A DNA stretch of 64,000 nt from Streptococcus infantis (GTDB lineage Bacteria; Bacillota; Bacilli; Lactobacillales; Streptococcaceae), in assembly GCF_021497965.1 (NCBI RefSeq), contig NZ_CP046525.1, positions 1,488,001 through 1,552,000 on the forward strand, given 5' to 3'. Positions 1-8,671 of the stretch are shown piece by piece. The notes beneath the pieces were generated by a model, which was not told where the DNA came from, did not search any database, and saw only the letters and a program-made list of their open reading frames with translations. Each line of letters opens with the position of its first letter. Position 1 is the first letter of the stretch. A program made the position numbers and the translations under genes.

Positions 1-583
1 GTCGGCTCGTCATCGCTGCCAAATGTTCCTTACTGGATAAAAATAAAAAGGTGAAGACTATAATCAAAAAGGCATTCATCAAACTTGAAAAAATATTGCC
101 GATATTACTAGTCAGACCTGATAAAAAACCTATCAAAGCTTGGCTAATAGAACTAGATTGTCCCTGTATGCCTGATACGATAGTTGACAACATGTCTTTG
201 GTTACAAATTCCGAGCTGCCTAGCAATTTCCCAAGTTGAGTAAGGACTGTTGAAAGGACTGTTCCCAGCTGACTAATAGTCTGAGCTAGGGTTGGCAGCA
301 CCAAAACCAAAAGAGCAATCACGATTAAGATAAGAGCTAGGAAAACAAGTACCATGGCAATCGGACGACGCAACTCTGCCTTTACCTTCAATTTAACTAA
401 GTACTGTTCAATTTTTTTCATAGGAACATTAAGCACAAAAGCAATAACAGCACCATAAATCAAGGTTGATGTTACATCAAAGAGAGAGATTGCTCCTGAT
501 ATAAAGCTCGATGCATTCAGAATTACAAGAGCAACCAGCCCTATAAAAAGGATTAACGGGGTATATTTTCTAACTAACTTCAT
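1..583 (-). CDS. AI-2E family transporter (PF01594-type permease), 3' end cut by the window
   Basis: The gene reads leftward and runs off the window, so only the first 194 residues are visible. It begins MKLVRKYTPL after a good ribosome site (AAGGAGAATTT). Hydrophobic segments near residues 8-25, 30-48 and 68-95, a loop with LKVKAELRRP, and a glycine/serine-rich stretch match the N-terminal half of the AI-2E exporter/permease family. Members are polytopic membrane proteins; some are proposed to move autoinducer-2, others act as antiporters, so the substrate cannot be called. It lies 9 nt after the stop of the upstream minus-strand membrane protein and is probably co-transcribed with it. Confidence 0.8.
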   Translation of the reverse strand, partial: MKLVRKYTPLILFIGLVALVILNASSFISGAISLFDVTSTLIYGAVIAFVLNVPMKKIEQYLVKLKVKAELRRPIAMVLVFLALILIVIALLVLVLPTLAQTISQLGTVLSTVLTQLGKLLGSSEFVTKDMLSTIVSGIQGQSSSISQALIGFLSGLTSNIGNIFSSLMNAFLIIVFTFLFLSSKEHLAAMTSR

Positions 584-592
584 AAATTCTCC

Positions 593-1882
593 TTAATAAA
601 CATGTTTAGATACGACTATACTATTTGGTTTTTCAAACTCTCGGTCAAGGTAGGCTTGATAAGTTCCTGGTGCGATAAATCCTTTTGGTGAGAGGATATC
701 TGTTCCAGCTTGACCGACTATGGTATCAGCCAAGAGCACACAGTTTGTGGACAAGACAAAGTAGGATTTAAACTTAGATTTGATAAATTTATAAAGTTCC
801 CCATCCGTCTCATGTCTGATTTTATAAGCGTAGGTGTAGTCTTCCTTACCATCTTCCGTTTTAATTTTATCTGCGCTTGGCTCCCAAGGAATCGTTAGTT
901 GTTTTAATTCAGCTAATTTTTCCTGAACCGCTTCTTCCATTTCCGGTGTCAAATCTATTCCGTAACCAAATAGCGTTTTTTGACTCTCCCGTTTACATAA
1001 GTCAATGTACTTATCACGGTCACAGAAATATAAGACACCATCTCCTACCATACCAAATAAGGTCTCAGATGACGGATCATAGTTGCCATAAGAAATAACA
1101 CGGCCCTGATAGCAGATATCCACATGACCAATAGCTGAAAACAGGGAGGTCTCAGCTGTATGAACAAAAATTTCTAGCTCTGCTGTCTTACCAGACTTCA
1201 CCATTCCAAGATAGATTTCCTCTTCCTTATCAGCATTTTCCTGCATGAATTTATTGATTTTTGCTAAAGTACTTGCAGGGATGAGAGCGGCTAGGGCAAT
1301 AGGTAAGCTCATTCTGACACGACGTTTGAGATGGTTTTTCCCAATTTCCTTTTCAAATAAGAAACCGTCACGGATATTGGACACACCATAAAGGCAAAAA
1401 TAAGCCCCTAAAACAAAGAGTTGAAAGACAGAATTTCCCGTAGAGGACAAAAGACTAGTCCCACCAAGAAAAACTAGTACGAGACCATCTAGTAAGAAAC
1501 GAAAACGAGGTCGAATTTTGTTTTTGCGGTAGAGAACATAGGTGACAAGGTTGATACTAGCATGAAAAATCTGAGAAATTCCAATCACAAGAGCCAAAAT
1601 ATAAATTGGCACATCAGTAGCAAGATTCGAGCCTAGCAAATATCCCATCACTAACAATTTAACCAGTGCAACTCCCAAGGTGTCCGTTGACTGACTTTTT
1701 TTGAAAATACGTAATACTAAATCTAAGACCGTTGCTATCCAAGCTAAAAACAGAACCAGTCGAATAACCGTCACTGGCAACCAAGTTCCCGTGACCATCA
1801 AGATAAGACCTAGCAGAACAAACAAGAAACCCTGAACAAGTAATTTCTTACCTGTCAGACCTAAAGAAAGAATTTTTTCCAT
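593..1882 (-). CDS. membrane protein: DUF308/HdeD-like N-terminus with a possible permuted papain-like C-terminal domain
   Basis: 429 residues. The first 200 contain about six hydrophobic helices (roughly 15-33, 37-58, 72-86, 92-112, 130-147, 152-168) arranged like DUF308/HdeD proteins. The soluble C-terminal half (about 225-429) has GHVDIC with His253 and, far downstream, STNCVLLAD with Cys381 followed by a proline/glycine turn (APGTYQAYL). A His before a late Cys, with an NC motif, is the order seen in circularly permuted papain-like enzymes (YiiX/NlpC-P60 relatives). The enzyme assignment is inference from these motifs only. It sits directly upstream of the AI-2E-type gene in the same direction. 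Confidence 0.6.
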   Translation of the reverse strand: MEKILSLGLTGKKLLVQGFLFVLLGLILMVTGTWLPVTVIRLVLFLAWIATVLDLVLRIFKKSQSTDTLGVALVKLLVMGYLLGSNLATDVPIYILALVIGISQIFHASINLVTYVLYRKNKIRPRFRFLLDGLVLVFLGGTSLLSSTGNSVFQLFVLGAYFCLYGVSNIRDGFLFEKEIGKNHLKRRVRMSLPIALAALIPASTLAKINKFMQENADKEEEIYLGMVKSGKTAELEIFVHTAETSLFSAIGHVDICYQGRVISYGNYDPSSETLFGMVGDGVLYFCDRDKYIDLCKRESQKTLFGYGIDLTPEMEEAVQEKLAELKQLTIPWEPSADKIKTEDGKEDYTYAYKIRHETDGELYKFIKSKFKSYFVLSTNCVLLADTIVGQAGTDILSPKGFIAPGTYQAYLDREFEKPNSIVVSKHVY

Positions 1883-1892
1883 AAAAGACCTT

Positions 1893-2024
1893 TCAAAAAT
1901 AATAATTAAGCCCTTTGATCAAATTGACTGGTAAATAGCCAACGGCACAAACAGTCTGTACCAGCAAGACATAGCGATTAGCGATGACTGTAGTAAGGTC
2001 ACCATCTTGTCTTATGCACTTCTA
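1893..2024 (-). other. possible coding remnant in a 613-bp gene-free stretch
   Basis: Between the membrane protein genes (1883-2495) no intact gene is seen. On the minus strand one open stretch reads about 40 codons to a stop at 1893, including DGDLTTVIANRYVLLVQT, with a protein-like composition but no start and an upstream in-frame stop. It resembles tails seen in small streptococcal hypothetical proteins, so it may be the end of a decayed gene or part of a dispersed repeat. The rest of the stretch is AT-rich and shows nothing I can name apart from the hairpin at 2455. Confidence 0.25.
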
Positions 2025-2454
2025 AAATTTGTTTTATTGAGTCGAAATCAGAGCTTTTAAAAACTAGCTAAACTTGAAAGCTAACCATAATTGCTAGATA
2101 AAAAAGGTGCAACCAATCCTTCTTGTAAAGGTAGGAAAGAATTATATCCATTCCATTAATTATTTATATATTACCTATTGTGACACAATACTCACTATAA
2201 TTCAACTTTTTACCTATTTAAAACCATAAAGCCTACATAACTCTTTGAAGAGAACAAAAATCTGAATGTAATAAGATAGTACCCATTACCCATATTATAA
2301 TTAGATTATGAATTGAAGCTTTTTGGAACTAAAATTAGGAATAATTGAGAAAGTAGGGAGGGAAATTTTGCTTTTACCCCATTTTGAAATAATTTCATTT
2401 TAGATTTTTCTAAGTTTCTTTCAAAGAGCCTGCAGGGGGCATCTAAACAACAGG

Positions 2455-2481
2455 AAAAAGCCTTGATTTTAAGGCTTTTTT
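2455..2481. terminator. rho-independent terminator, possibly bidirectional
   Basis: GCCTTGATTTTAAGGC forms a hairpin flanked by an A-run on one side and a T-run on the other. It lies just past the stop of the minus-strand gene ending at 2496. Confidence 0.7.
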
Positions 2482-2495
2482 GTTTATCTAAGTAT

Positions 2496-3179
2496 TTAGG
2501 ATACACCACCAAAGACAGTTTCCCAATGTTCCACTTCTTCCTTAAATCGTACTTTTCCTTGGCTGTATAATCTCATAATCTTCACAAAGCGAACTGGATT
2601 GTTTTGGTTATACAAAAGAAATACTGAAAAGAATAACAAGCCAGCTAACCACAAACCATATCCTTCATCAATCGGTTGGCCAAATTTTAGAGGAAGAGTC
2701 AAGAAATACAAGAAGTAATAGACAGACACTATATTTACTACAATGCGAGCAAATCGAAAAACTAGAGTGCCTAGTTGTCTGGGATCAAACTGGTTTTTCA
2801 CAAACAAATTATGAGATGCTGCAAAGAAAAAGACTTTCTCTGTCGTTGGCTGGGCCTTGCGAACATTTTTATAGAGAGCTCGTTCGAGTAAAGCAACTAA
2901 CGAGAAAAACTGCATCAACCAAAAGAGAAGAATACAGGCTAGACTGAACCAGTTATAGACACCAACAAACTTGAGTGAAAAGAAGCCCGAAACTGCGGGT
3001 CCACCTGCTAGTAAGAGAATTACCAAGTCAGGAATAAAGGAATTCGTGTCACCAGCTTTTTCAGTATTGAGCAATCTACTCTTTGGAGCAGCTAAATCCT
3101 CTCCTGTCTTTTGGTCATAATAAACAGCTTGACCATTGCATTCGCCGATAAAGACACGACGGCGTCCAAGAAAAAACAT
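2496..3179 (-). CDS. unrecognised multi-pass membrane protein
   Basis: 227 residues starting MFFLGRRRVFIGECNG. A short soluble N-terminal part contains VYYDQKTGED, then about four to five transmembrane helices (roughly 48-66, 76-98, 137-160, 172-190), ending in a charged tail. The plan of a beta-like 'VYYD..TG' segment followed by four or five helices is shared with the membrane protein at 52775-53335 and recalls DUF443-type tandem five-TM proteins, some of which are immunity proteins to type VII toxins. That comparison is by eye; no function is assigned. Monocistronic, ending at the hairpin at 2455. Confidence 0.7.
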   Translation of the reverse strand: MFFLGRRRVFIGECNGQAVYYDQKTGEDLAAPKSRLLNTEKAGDTNSFIPDLVILLLAGGPAVSGFFSLKFVGVYNWFSLACILLFWLMQFFSLVALLERALYKNVRKAQPTTEKVFFFAASHNLFVKNQFDPRQLGTLVFRFARIVVNIVSVYYFLYFLTLPLKFGQPIDEGYGLWLAGLLFFSVFLLYNQNNPVRFVKIMRLYSQGKVRFKEEVEHWETVFGGVS

Positions 3180-3305
3180 ATTAACCTCTTTCTATTTATG
3201 AAAAATATACTTACTTATCTAGTCTGAATGATATTTTAATAATAGTATACCACAAACCAACTTGCTAGTTCATAGGATAACTAAGGTTGGAAGATTGCTA
3301 AAAGG

Positions 3306-3335
3306 TTGACAGAACTTCGCTCCATAGGATATGAT
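3306..3335 (+). promoter_or_regulatory. sigma-A promoter for the gene at 3425
   Basis: TTGACA at 3306-3311 and TATGAT at 3330-3335 with an 18-nt spacer, reading toward the gene at 3425. Confidence 0.6.
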
Positions 3336-3424
3336 GGGAATACCTAGAATTTTTACTCTCCACTACCTATATGACTTCTACTAAAAAAGCGTTGGCGAGT
3401 TCAATTCTATATCTGGAGGTTTCT

Positions 3425-3958
3425 ATGAAAATCTATTATTCAAAATTTGTCGGTGTCGGCTATCTAGTCTTTGCGACGGGTGTATTCTTTCAATTTTTCA
3501 TTTTCCTCGCGCATGGATTGATCGACTTTTCCAAGCTTAGTCTTCTTACTGTAGTTCCAACCATCCTCTTTTTCGCTGCTATCTATTCAACGATTGCAGG
3601 CATCAAAAGACTGACTAGTCGTAGGCTTTCCTTTGAATTCACCTTTGAAGGTATTTATGTCTATCCTGGGTTATTCTTCTCAAAAGAAATCTTCATCCCA
3701 AAAGAAGAATTGCTGCGAGCATCGTATGTTGAAGTGGATGTCAGCGACCCTGACCATGTCAACAGCAAGGCTTGCTATTTAGATTTTGACCTGAGAGAGG
3801 TGACCCAGCTAGAAGATATTTCTAAGTCAAACGTCATCATCGATACAAGTGTTCTGATATTGCGTCTCGCCCTTAGCCTCTGTCGATTTAGAGAGGAAGA
3901 AAAAGCCGAGTTGGCGACCTATCTAAAAGAAAACTACGGAATTGATTTCTTATATTAG
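3425..3958 (+). CDS. hypothetical protein with two N-terminal membrane helices
   Basis: 177 residues. I place the start at MKIYYSKFVG because TGGAGG lies seven bases before it; an in-frame ATG 54 bp upstream has no ribosome site. Two hydrophobic helices (about 10-30 and 38-58) are followed by a soluble domain rich in beta-like segments (FEFTFEGIYVYPGLFF...), a layout like small PH-like bacterial membrane proteins. No catalytic motif is seen. It stands alone on the plus strand between minus-strand genes, with its own promoter and terminator. Confidence 0.75.
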   Translation: MKIYYSKFVGVGYLVFATGVFFQFFIFLAHGLIDFSKLSLLTVVPTILFFAAIYSTIAGIKRLTSRRLSFEFTFEGIYVYPGLFFSKEIFIPKEELLRASYVEVDVSDPDHVNSKACYLDFDLREVTQLEDISKSNVIIDTSVLILRLALSLCRFREEEKAELATYLKENYGIDFLY

Positions 3959-3969
3959 CAAGTAAAGAA

Positions 3970-3991
3970 AGCCCTGATGTAGGGCTTTTTT
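3970..3991 (+). terminator. rho-independent terminator
   Basis: GCCCTGATGTAGGGC followed by TTTTTT, 12 nt after the stop of the gene ending at 3958. Confidence 0.85.
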
Positions 3992-4138
3992 GATATTATC
4001 CTTATTATCTTTCACTTTAAAGTGGACTTGTTCATTATCCAACTTAAACGTCATGTATAGTTGAATGATAAAAAATTTATGCTTTGAGAACATAGAAAAG
4101 CAAGGACATTTCACCACCCTTACTTCTGATTGATGTTC

Positions 4139-4690
4139 TTAGTTACGGTAAAACTGGTTATCTTTGTCGCTTACAGATTGACCGATAGACAAGACATCTT
4201 GACTGCCATCTGTACCTGTCACTTCGTTTTGGACTCCAGCTGGGGTAAAGATCAGTCGTGCCCCTTGCCCACCACCGACAAGATGAATACCTGTTGAGTA
4301 GTAGCCGTCTTTTTCCTCTACTTGCCCCATCTCGTATTTAAAGGTTCCATTTGAACTTTGGATCGTTACAATTCCATCTGCTGTGACTGTTGCAGTTGTT
4401 CCCGCGTAGTTTTCCCAAGTCCCAAGGAATTTAGAATAATCTTTTTGATTTTCCGCCTTTGTCTCAGTTTGACTACCTGTAGCGCTTGAAGAACTTGTCT
4501 CAGACTTCTGCTCCTCTTTTTGACTAGCTTCTGTTTTACTTGATGACTCTGTAGTCACCTTGCTTGTTGTCTCCTTTTGGTTTGAAGATGACGTATTCTT
4601 GTCAGTCTTTCCACCACAGGCAGCCAAGGTCAAGGCAGCTAACAAGGTCAGGACTGATAGGCTCGTATAGCGCAATGTTTTGTTTTTCAT
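4139..4690 (-). CDS. lipoprotein with Ser/Thr/Lys-rich linker and a DUF6287-like domain
   Basis: 183 residues. The signal peptide ends with the lipobox LAAC (Cys25), so it should be lipidated and anchored to the outer face of the membrane. Residues 27-85 are a low-complexity linker of S, T, E, K and Q. The C-terminal 100 residues (YSKFLGTWENYAGTT...) form a small beta-rich domain resembling the streptococcal DUF6287 family. Function unknown. Preceded by an AAAGGAG ribosome site. No operon partner. Confidence 0.8.
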   Translation of the reverse strand: MKNKTLRYTSLSVLTLLAALTLAACGGKTDKNTSSSNQKETTSKVTTESSSKTEASQKEEQKSETSSSSATGSQTETKAENQKDYSKFLGTWENYAGTTATVTADGIVTIQSSNGTFKYEMGQVEEKDGYYSTGIHLVGGGQGARLIFTPAGVQNEVTGTDGSQDVLSIGQSVSDKDNQFYRN

Positions 4691-4815
4691 AAAAATCTCC
4701 TTTGAAATAGATACAGATAAAAGTAGCTCGTCAGATTTTGCATATATTTGACGGCTGTATCATAGTCTTCAGTGTATCATTTATTTGCTTTTAATTCAAT
4801 AGCTATCATATATCG

Positions 4816-4850
4816 AAAAAAGGCTAATCCAAGTAGGAATTAGCCCTTTT
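4816..4850 (-). terminator. terminator of queA
   Basis: GGCTAATTCC..GGATTAGCC hairpin followed by a T-run on the minus strand, 27 nt beyond the queA stop; the other face also has a T-run and may stop plus-strand transcription. Confidence 0.85.
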
Positions 4851-4876
4851 ATTTCTAGTTTTGATTTGCTCGTTTT

Positions 4877-5914
4877 TTAGTAGATAAACATGGCATCGCC
4901 AAAGCTAAAGAAACGGTATTTTTGCTCGATAGCATGCTGGTAGGCTTCGAGGACCAATTCACGGCCTGCAAAGGCTGAGACAAGCATGACCAAGGTTGAC
5001 TTAGGCAGGTGGAAATTAGTAGAAAAAGCATCCACCACCTTCCAGTCATAGCCTGGCTTGATAAAGATATTGGTCCAGCCAGAGTCGGCCTGGATTTGCC
5101 CGTCAAACTTGCTTCCGATAGTCTCTAGCGTACGGATAGAGGTTGTCCCCACAGCAATGACACGGCCACCATTTTCCTTGACCTGACGCAAGGTCGTTGC
5201 AGCTTCCTCAGATAATTGGTAAAACTCTGAGTGCATCTCGTGTTCATCTAGATTATCGACCGAAACAGGTCTAAAGGTTCCAAGCCCAACGTGCAAGGTC
5301 AAGTAGACTAGGTGAACTCCTTTTTGTTGGATCTCTTCTAGTAATTCTTTGGTAAAATGAAGGCCTGCAGTCGGAGCAGCGGCTGAGCCACTCTCCTTGG
5401 CATAGACGGTCTGGTACCGTTCACGGTCATCCAACTTTTCGTGGATATAAGGAGGCAAAGGCATTTCTCCAAGACTTTCAAGTACTTCTAGGAAAATTCC
5501 TTCATACTCAAAACGGACAATACGACCGCCATGGGTTAATTCCTCGGTCACGACTGCGCTAAGTCGACCATCACCAAAGATAACACGGGCCCCGACCTTG
5601 AGACGCTTAGCTGGCTTTGCCAAGACTTCCCATTCGTCTCCAGCTGTATTTTTCAAGAGTAAGAGTTCAACGTGGCCCCCTGTTTCTTCCTTTTGGCCAT
5701 GAAGTCGCGCTGGTAGTACGCGGGTGTCATTCATAACCAGGGCATCACCCGGCTCTAGCATTTCAATAATTGAGTGAAAATGGCGATCTTGAAATTCCCC
5801 TGTTTTGCGATTGACCATCAAGAGCTTAGAGGCATCGCGCTTTTCCAAAGGAGTCTGAGCAATCAGTTCCTCCGGCAAGTGAAAATCAAAATCATTTGTA
5901 TTTAATGTCGTCAT
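4877..5914 (-). CDS. queA: S-adenosylmethionine:tRNA ribosyltransferase-isomerase QueA
   Basis: 345 residues, the usual family length. It moves and isomerises the ribosyl group of SAM onto 7-aminomethyl-7-deazaguanine in tRNA, giving epoxyqueuosine, the step after Tgt in queuosine synthesis. Family blocks are present: N-terminal [18 protein letters not shown], the central [12 protein letters not shown] block, and the C-terminal [17 protein letters not shown]. The partner gene tgt is in this window at 35543-36685. Its own terminator follows; the LysR-type gene lies upstream in the same direction, 28 bp away. Confidence 0.97.
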   Translation of the reverse strand: MTTLNTNDFDFHLPEELIAQTPLEKRDASKLLMVNRKTGEFQDRHFHSIIEMLEPGDALVMNDTRVLPARLHGQKEETGGHVELLLLKNTAGDEWEVLAKPAKRLKVGARVIFGDGRLSAVVTEELTHGGRIVRFEYEGIFLEVLESLGEMPLPPYIHEKLDDRERYQTVYAKESGSAAAPTAGLHFTKELLEEIQQKGVHLVYLTLHVGLGTFRPVSVDNLDEHEMHSEFYQLSEEAATTLRQVKENGGRVIAVGTTSIRTLETIGSKFDGQIQADSGWTNIFIKPGYDWKVVDAFSTNFHLPKSTLVMLVSAFAGRELVLEAYQHAIEQKYRFFSFGDAMFIY

Positions 5915-5942
5915 TCTTCTTTTCTCTTCTCATTTATTCAAA

Positions 5943-6851
5943 TTACTTATCAAAGCGAACTTCTTCAAGTAGGTACTCGATGAAGCGTTCACCCATCTTA
6001 GACAAGCTAGTTTTCTCATGCTGGATATAAACCAGTTCAATCAGATCATCAATATCAAGTGGAATCGAGACAATATTATCTCCATTAAGATTACTATTGA
6101 GGATACCAGTCGCGATGGTATAGCCGTCCAAACCAATCAAGAGATTGAACAAGGTCGCACGGTCACTAACAACGATGGATTTCTTGTGGTGTTCCTGAGA
6201 CAAAATCTCCTCTGAGAAATAGAAGGAATTATGGGTACCTTGGTCATAGCTCAAGTATGGGAAGTCTTCTAGATCTGCCAACTGCACCTTGTCTCTTTTA
6301 GCAAGAGGGTTGGTCTTGCTGACAAAGATATGGGGTTGGGCTGTAAAGAGATGGTGGGCAACTAGATGGTTATCATCCAACATCTTAGAAAGGACATCAC
6401 GGTTATAGCTATTTAAAAAGAGGACTCCGACTTCACTACGGAAGTTCTTGACGTCGTCGATGATTTCCCAAGTTCTCGTCTCACGCAAAAAAAGCTCATA
6501 CTTTTCCATATCGCTCTTCTTGAGCAAGGAAACAAAAGCATTGACTACGAAGGCATAGTGCTGCGAAGACACACTAAAAAGCTCGCGATGAGCGATGGGG
6601 TTCTTATAGCGTTCTTCTAGAAGTTGGGTTTGCTCGACAACCTGACGGGCATAGGACAAAAATTCCATCCCATCACGTGTGAGGGTGATTCCCTTGGGAT
6701 TTCGAATAAAAATCTCAATCCCCATCTCATTTTCTAGATCACGAACTGCATTTGATAGACTGGGTTGCGTAATGAAGAGTTGCTTGGCAGCCTCATTCAT
6801 GGAACCAGTCTCTACAATTTTGATAATATAGTGTAATTGTTGAATTCTCAT
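5943..6851 (-). CDS. LysR-family transcriptional regulator (CpsY/MtaR-like)
   Basis: 302 residues starting MRIQQLHYIIKIVETG. The N-terminal winged helix-turn-helix (about 1-60, with MNEAAKQLFITQPSLSNAV) is typical LysR; the rest is a periplasmic-binding-like effector domain (about 90-295). The spacing and wording resemble the streptococcal CpsY/MtaR branch, which controls methionine transport or metabolism genes; that target is inference. An upstream alternative start at 6878 would lie inside the promoter, so the ATG at 6851 is preferred. The mRNA may be leaderless (see the promoter entry). Confidence 0.88.
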   Translation of the reverse strand: MRIQQLHYIIKIVETGSMNEAAKQLFITQPSLSNAVRDLENEMGIEIFIRNPKGITLTRDGMEFLSYARQVVEQTQLLEERYKNPIAHRELFSVSSQHYAFVVNAFVSLLKKSDMEKYELFLRETRTWEIIDDVKNFRSEVGVLFLNSYNRDVLSKMLDDNHLVAHHLFTAQPHIFVSKTNPLAKRDKVQLADLEDFPYLSYDQGTHNSFYFSEEILSQEHHKKSIVVSDRATLFNLLIGLDGYTIATGILNSNLNGDNIVSIPLDIDDLIELVYIQHEKTSLSKMGERFIEYLLEEVRFDK

Positions 6852-6857
6852 GCTTTT

Positions 6858-6866
6858 ATTGTACCA
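6858..6866 (-). promoter_or_regulatory. extended -10 promoter six bases before the LysR gene ATG
   Basis: On the minus strand TGGTACAAT is followed by AAAAGC and then the ATG. No Shine-Dalgarno fits in the gap, and transcription would begin at about the A of ATG. Confidence 0.6.
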
Positions 6867-6926
6867 TACTTGACGCAATATAAAAAGAACCAGTCACTGC
6901 AAGTCCCATTATCTGCTGTGAATCTT

Positions 6927-6959
6927 AAAAGAGGTCGGAACAATTCCAACCTCTTTTTA
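6927..6959 (-). terminator. rho-independent terminator
   Basis: AAAGAGGTTGGAATTGTTCC pairs into GACCTCTTTT on the minus strand, 34 nt after the stop at 6993, closing the polC-pepS-side minus-strand series. Confidence 0.8.
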
Positions 6960-6992
6960 TCTTAATAGTTAAATAAGCTTTCAAATCGAAAC

Positions 6993-7223
6993 TTAGCTTC
7001 CTCTTTCCCAGAAGATGGCTAATAAAATCATGGCACCGAGAACTGATGGGATAATGGCTGTACCGTTTAGGCTTGGTCCCCAAGCACCAAAGAGTAATTG
7101 TCCTAAAAAGGCACCAATCCAGCCAAGAAACATTTTCCCGAAGCATCCCATATGTTCTCCACGATTGGTGATAGCTCCTGCTAGTAGTCCGATTAAAAGT
7201 CCGACAAACATACTTCCAATCAT
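6993..7223 (-). CDS. GlsB/YeaQ/YmgE-family stress-response membrane protein
   Basis: 76 residues, almost all in three hydrophobic glycine-rich helices (MIGSMFVGLLIGLLAGAI, FGKMFLGWIGAFLGQLLFG, IIPSVLGAMILLAIF). This is the pattern of transglycosylase-associated/GlsB small membrane proteins, associated with stress responses but without a defined activity. Ribosome site AAGGAG before ATG. It starts 10 nt after the pepS stop and is probably co-transcribed with pepS. Confidence 0.88.
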   Translation of the reverse strand: MIGSMFVGLLIGLLAGAITNRGEHMGCFGKMFLGWIGAFLGQLLFGAWGPSLNGTAIIPSVLGAMILLAIFWERGS

Positions 7224-7232
7224 AGCTTCTCC

Positions 7233-8474
7233 TTAAATTGCCCAATCTCCATTGCGGAAGAGTGGAACGCGTGTTCCATCCTCACGGATACCATCGATAT
7301 CCATTTGGTTAGAACCAATCATAAAGTCAACGTGAACATCGGAACGGTTAAGCCCTGCAGCTTCAAGTTCTTCTTCGCTCATCTCTGCTCCACCAACAAC
7401 GCTAGTTGCATAGGCTGCACCAATAGCCAAGTGGTTTGAAGCATTTTCATCAAAAAGAGTATTAAAGAAGGTAATACCTGACTGAGAAATTGGGCTTGGA
7501 TCTGGTACCAAGGCACATTCACCCAAGGCACGCGCACCAGCATTCTTAAAGACAAGGTCCTTCATAACTTGATCACCCTTTTCAGCTGTGATATCAACGA
7601 TTTGACCATTTTCAAAGGTTACCTTGATACCTTCGATGATGTTTCCATTATAGCTAAGTGGTTTTGTAGATGTTACATAACCATCTGCACGACGGAAGTC
7701 AGGTGCTGTAAAGACTTCTTCTGTTGGCATATTTGGCAAGAATCCTTCACCTTGGGCATTAACTGCACCAGCTGATTCCCAAACGTGGTTCTTAGGCAAG
7801 CCAAGTGTCAAATCAGTTCCAGGCGCTGTGTAGTGAAGGGCTGAGAATTGTTCTTTGTTGAGCATTTCCGCCTTGCTCTTGAGAATAGCAGCATGTTCTT
7901 CCCAAGCCTTAACTGGATCTTCTTCATAGATACGGCAAGTCTTGAAGATTTGGTCCCAAAGGAGGTCAACTGCTTCTTCATCGCTCGCCGCATTTGGAAA
8001 GACCTTCTTAGCCCACTCGAGTCCAGCTGCAGCAGCAACTGTCCAGCTAACCTTATTGGATTGAGTTGCGATACGCATCGGCTTCATGGCGATTCCCATC
8101 GCTTTTGCAGAAGCAGAAAGTTTTTCAGCGTCCACTCCGTTCAAGGCACCTGGGTCAGAAGAACGGACACCGAGACGACTTGCTTTGTTTTCAAGGAGGT
8201 AGTTCATCTCAGCAATCTTGTATTCAGGCACATTGTCCAAACGCTCCATCGGCGCGTGAAGGAATTTCTCACGGTTTACAAAGTCGTCAGCCCATTGAAC
8301 GATAACTTCGTGGGCTCCAAGTGCATAGGCTTCTTTGACGATTAAGTGAGCCAACTCGCGTTGCTCCACATCGATAGAGAGAGCCAAAGTGTGACCAGGT
8401 TGCACGTTAACTCCGTTTGCAACCAAAAGCTTAGCGTATTTTTCTAGATTTTCTTTAAAATTTGGTAAAACCAT
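7233..8474 (-). CDS. pepS: aminopeptidase PepS (M29 family)
   Basis: 413 residues, full length for M29 metallo-aminopeptidases. Conserved pieces include LALSIDVEQRELAHLIV, the metal-ligand region EGFLPNMPTEEVFTAPD, GGAEMS and HVDFMIGSNQMDIDGI at the end. It is a cytosolic enzyme that trims N-terminal residues from peptides, in streptococci with preference for arginine and aromatic residues. Start chosen at MVLPNFKENL with GGGAAACACAA upstream. It precedes the GlsB-like gene and follows a 50-codon gene. Confidence 0.95.
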   Translation of the reverse strand: MVLPNFKENLEKYAKLLVANGVNVQPGHTLALSIDVEQRELAHLIVKEAYALGAHEVIVQWADDFVNREKFLHAPMERLDNVPEYKIAEMNYLLENKASRLGVRSSDPGALNGVDAEKLSASAKAMGIAMKPMRIATQSNKVSWTVAAAAGLEWAKKVFPNAASDEEAVDLLWDQIFKTCRIYEEDPVKAWEEHAAILKSKAEMLNKEQFSALHYTAPGTDLTLGLPKNHVWESAGAVNAQGEGFLPNMPTEEVFTAPDFRRADGYVTSTKPLSYNGNIIEGIKVTFENGQIVDITAEKGDQVMKDLVFKNAGARALGECALVPDPSPISQSGITFFNTLFDENASNHLAIGAAYATSVVGGAEMSEEELEAAGLNRSDVHVDFMIGSNQMDIDGIREDGTRVPLFRNGDWAI

Positions 8475-8495
8475 TTGTGTTTCCCTTTTCTATTT

Positions 8496-8648
8496 TTATT
8501 TTTCTTTCAAAGCAGAAAATAATCCTGCTAAAGCAATAGCACCAGACAAGAGTGCTGTCGATAGAAGAATTGTCTGATCAGCAAGCTCTAACTGATATTC
8601 AAAAACCTTTTGAGCAGGTTTGTCTTCCGCAAAAATTCTGAGTTTCAT
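8496..8648 (-). CDS. small 50-residue protein with one C-terminal membrane helix
   Basis: The reading frame starts MKLRIFAEDKPAQKVFEYQL after a strong GGAGG ribosome site, and ends KEK just before pepS. The first half is polar; residues 27-47 (ILLSTALLSGAIALAGLFSAL) would form one helix in the membrane. It sits between polC and pepS with 23- and 21-bp gaps. No family recognised. The strong ribosome site and sensible composition argue that it is real. Confidence 0.7.
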   Translation of the reverse strand: MKLRIFAEDKPAQKVFEYQLELADQTILLSTALLSGAIALAGLFSALKEK

Positions 8649-8671
8649 CAAATGTCCTCCGTTACTAGTCC

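Noticed and set aside
2306-2512. 68-codon minus-strand frame next to the membrane protein gene
   Set aside because: It overlaps that gene's end and runs through its terminator, with no ribosome site.
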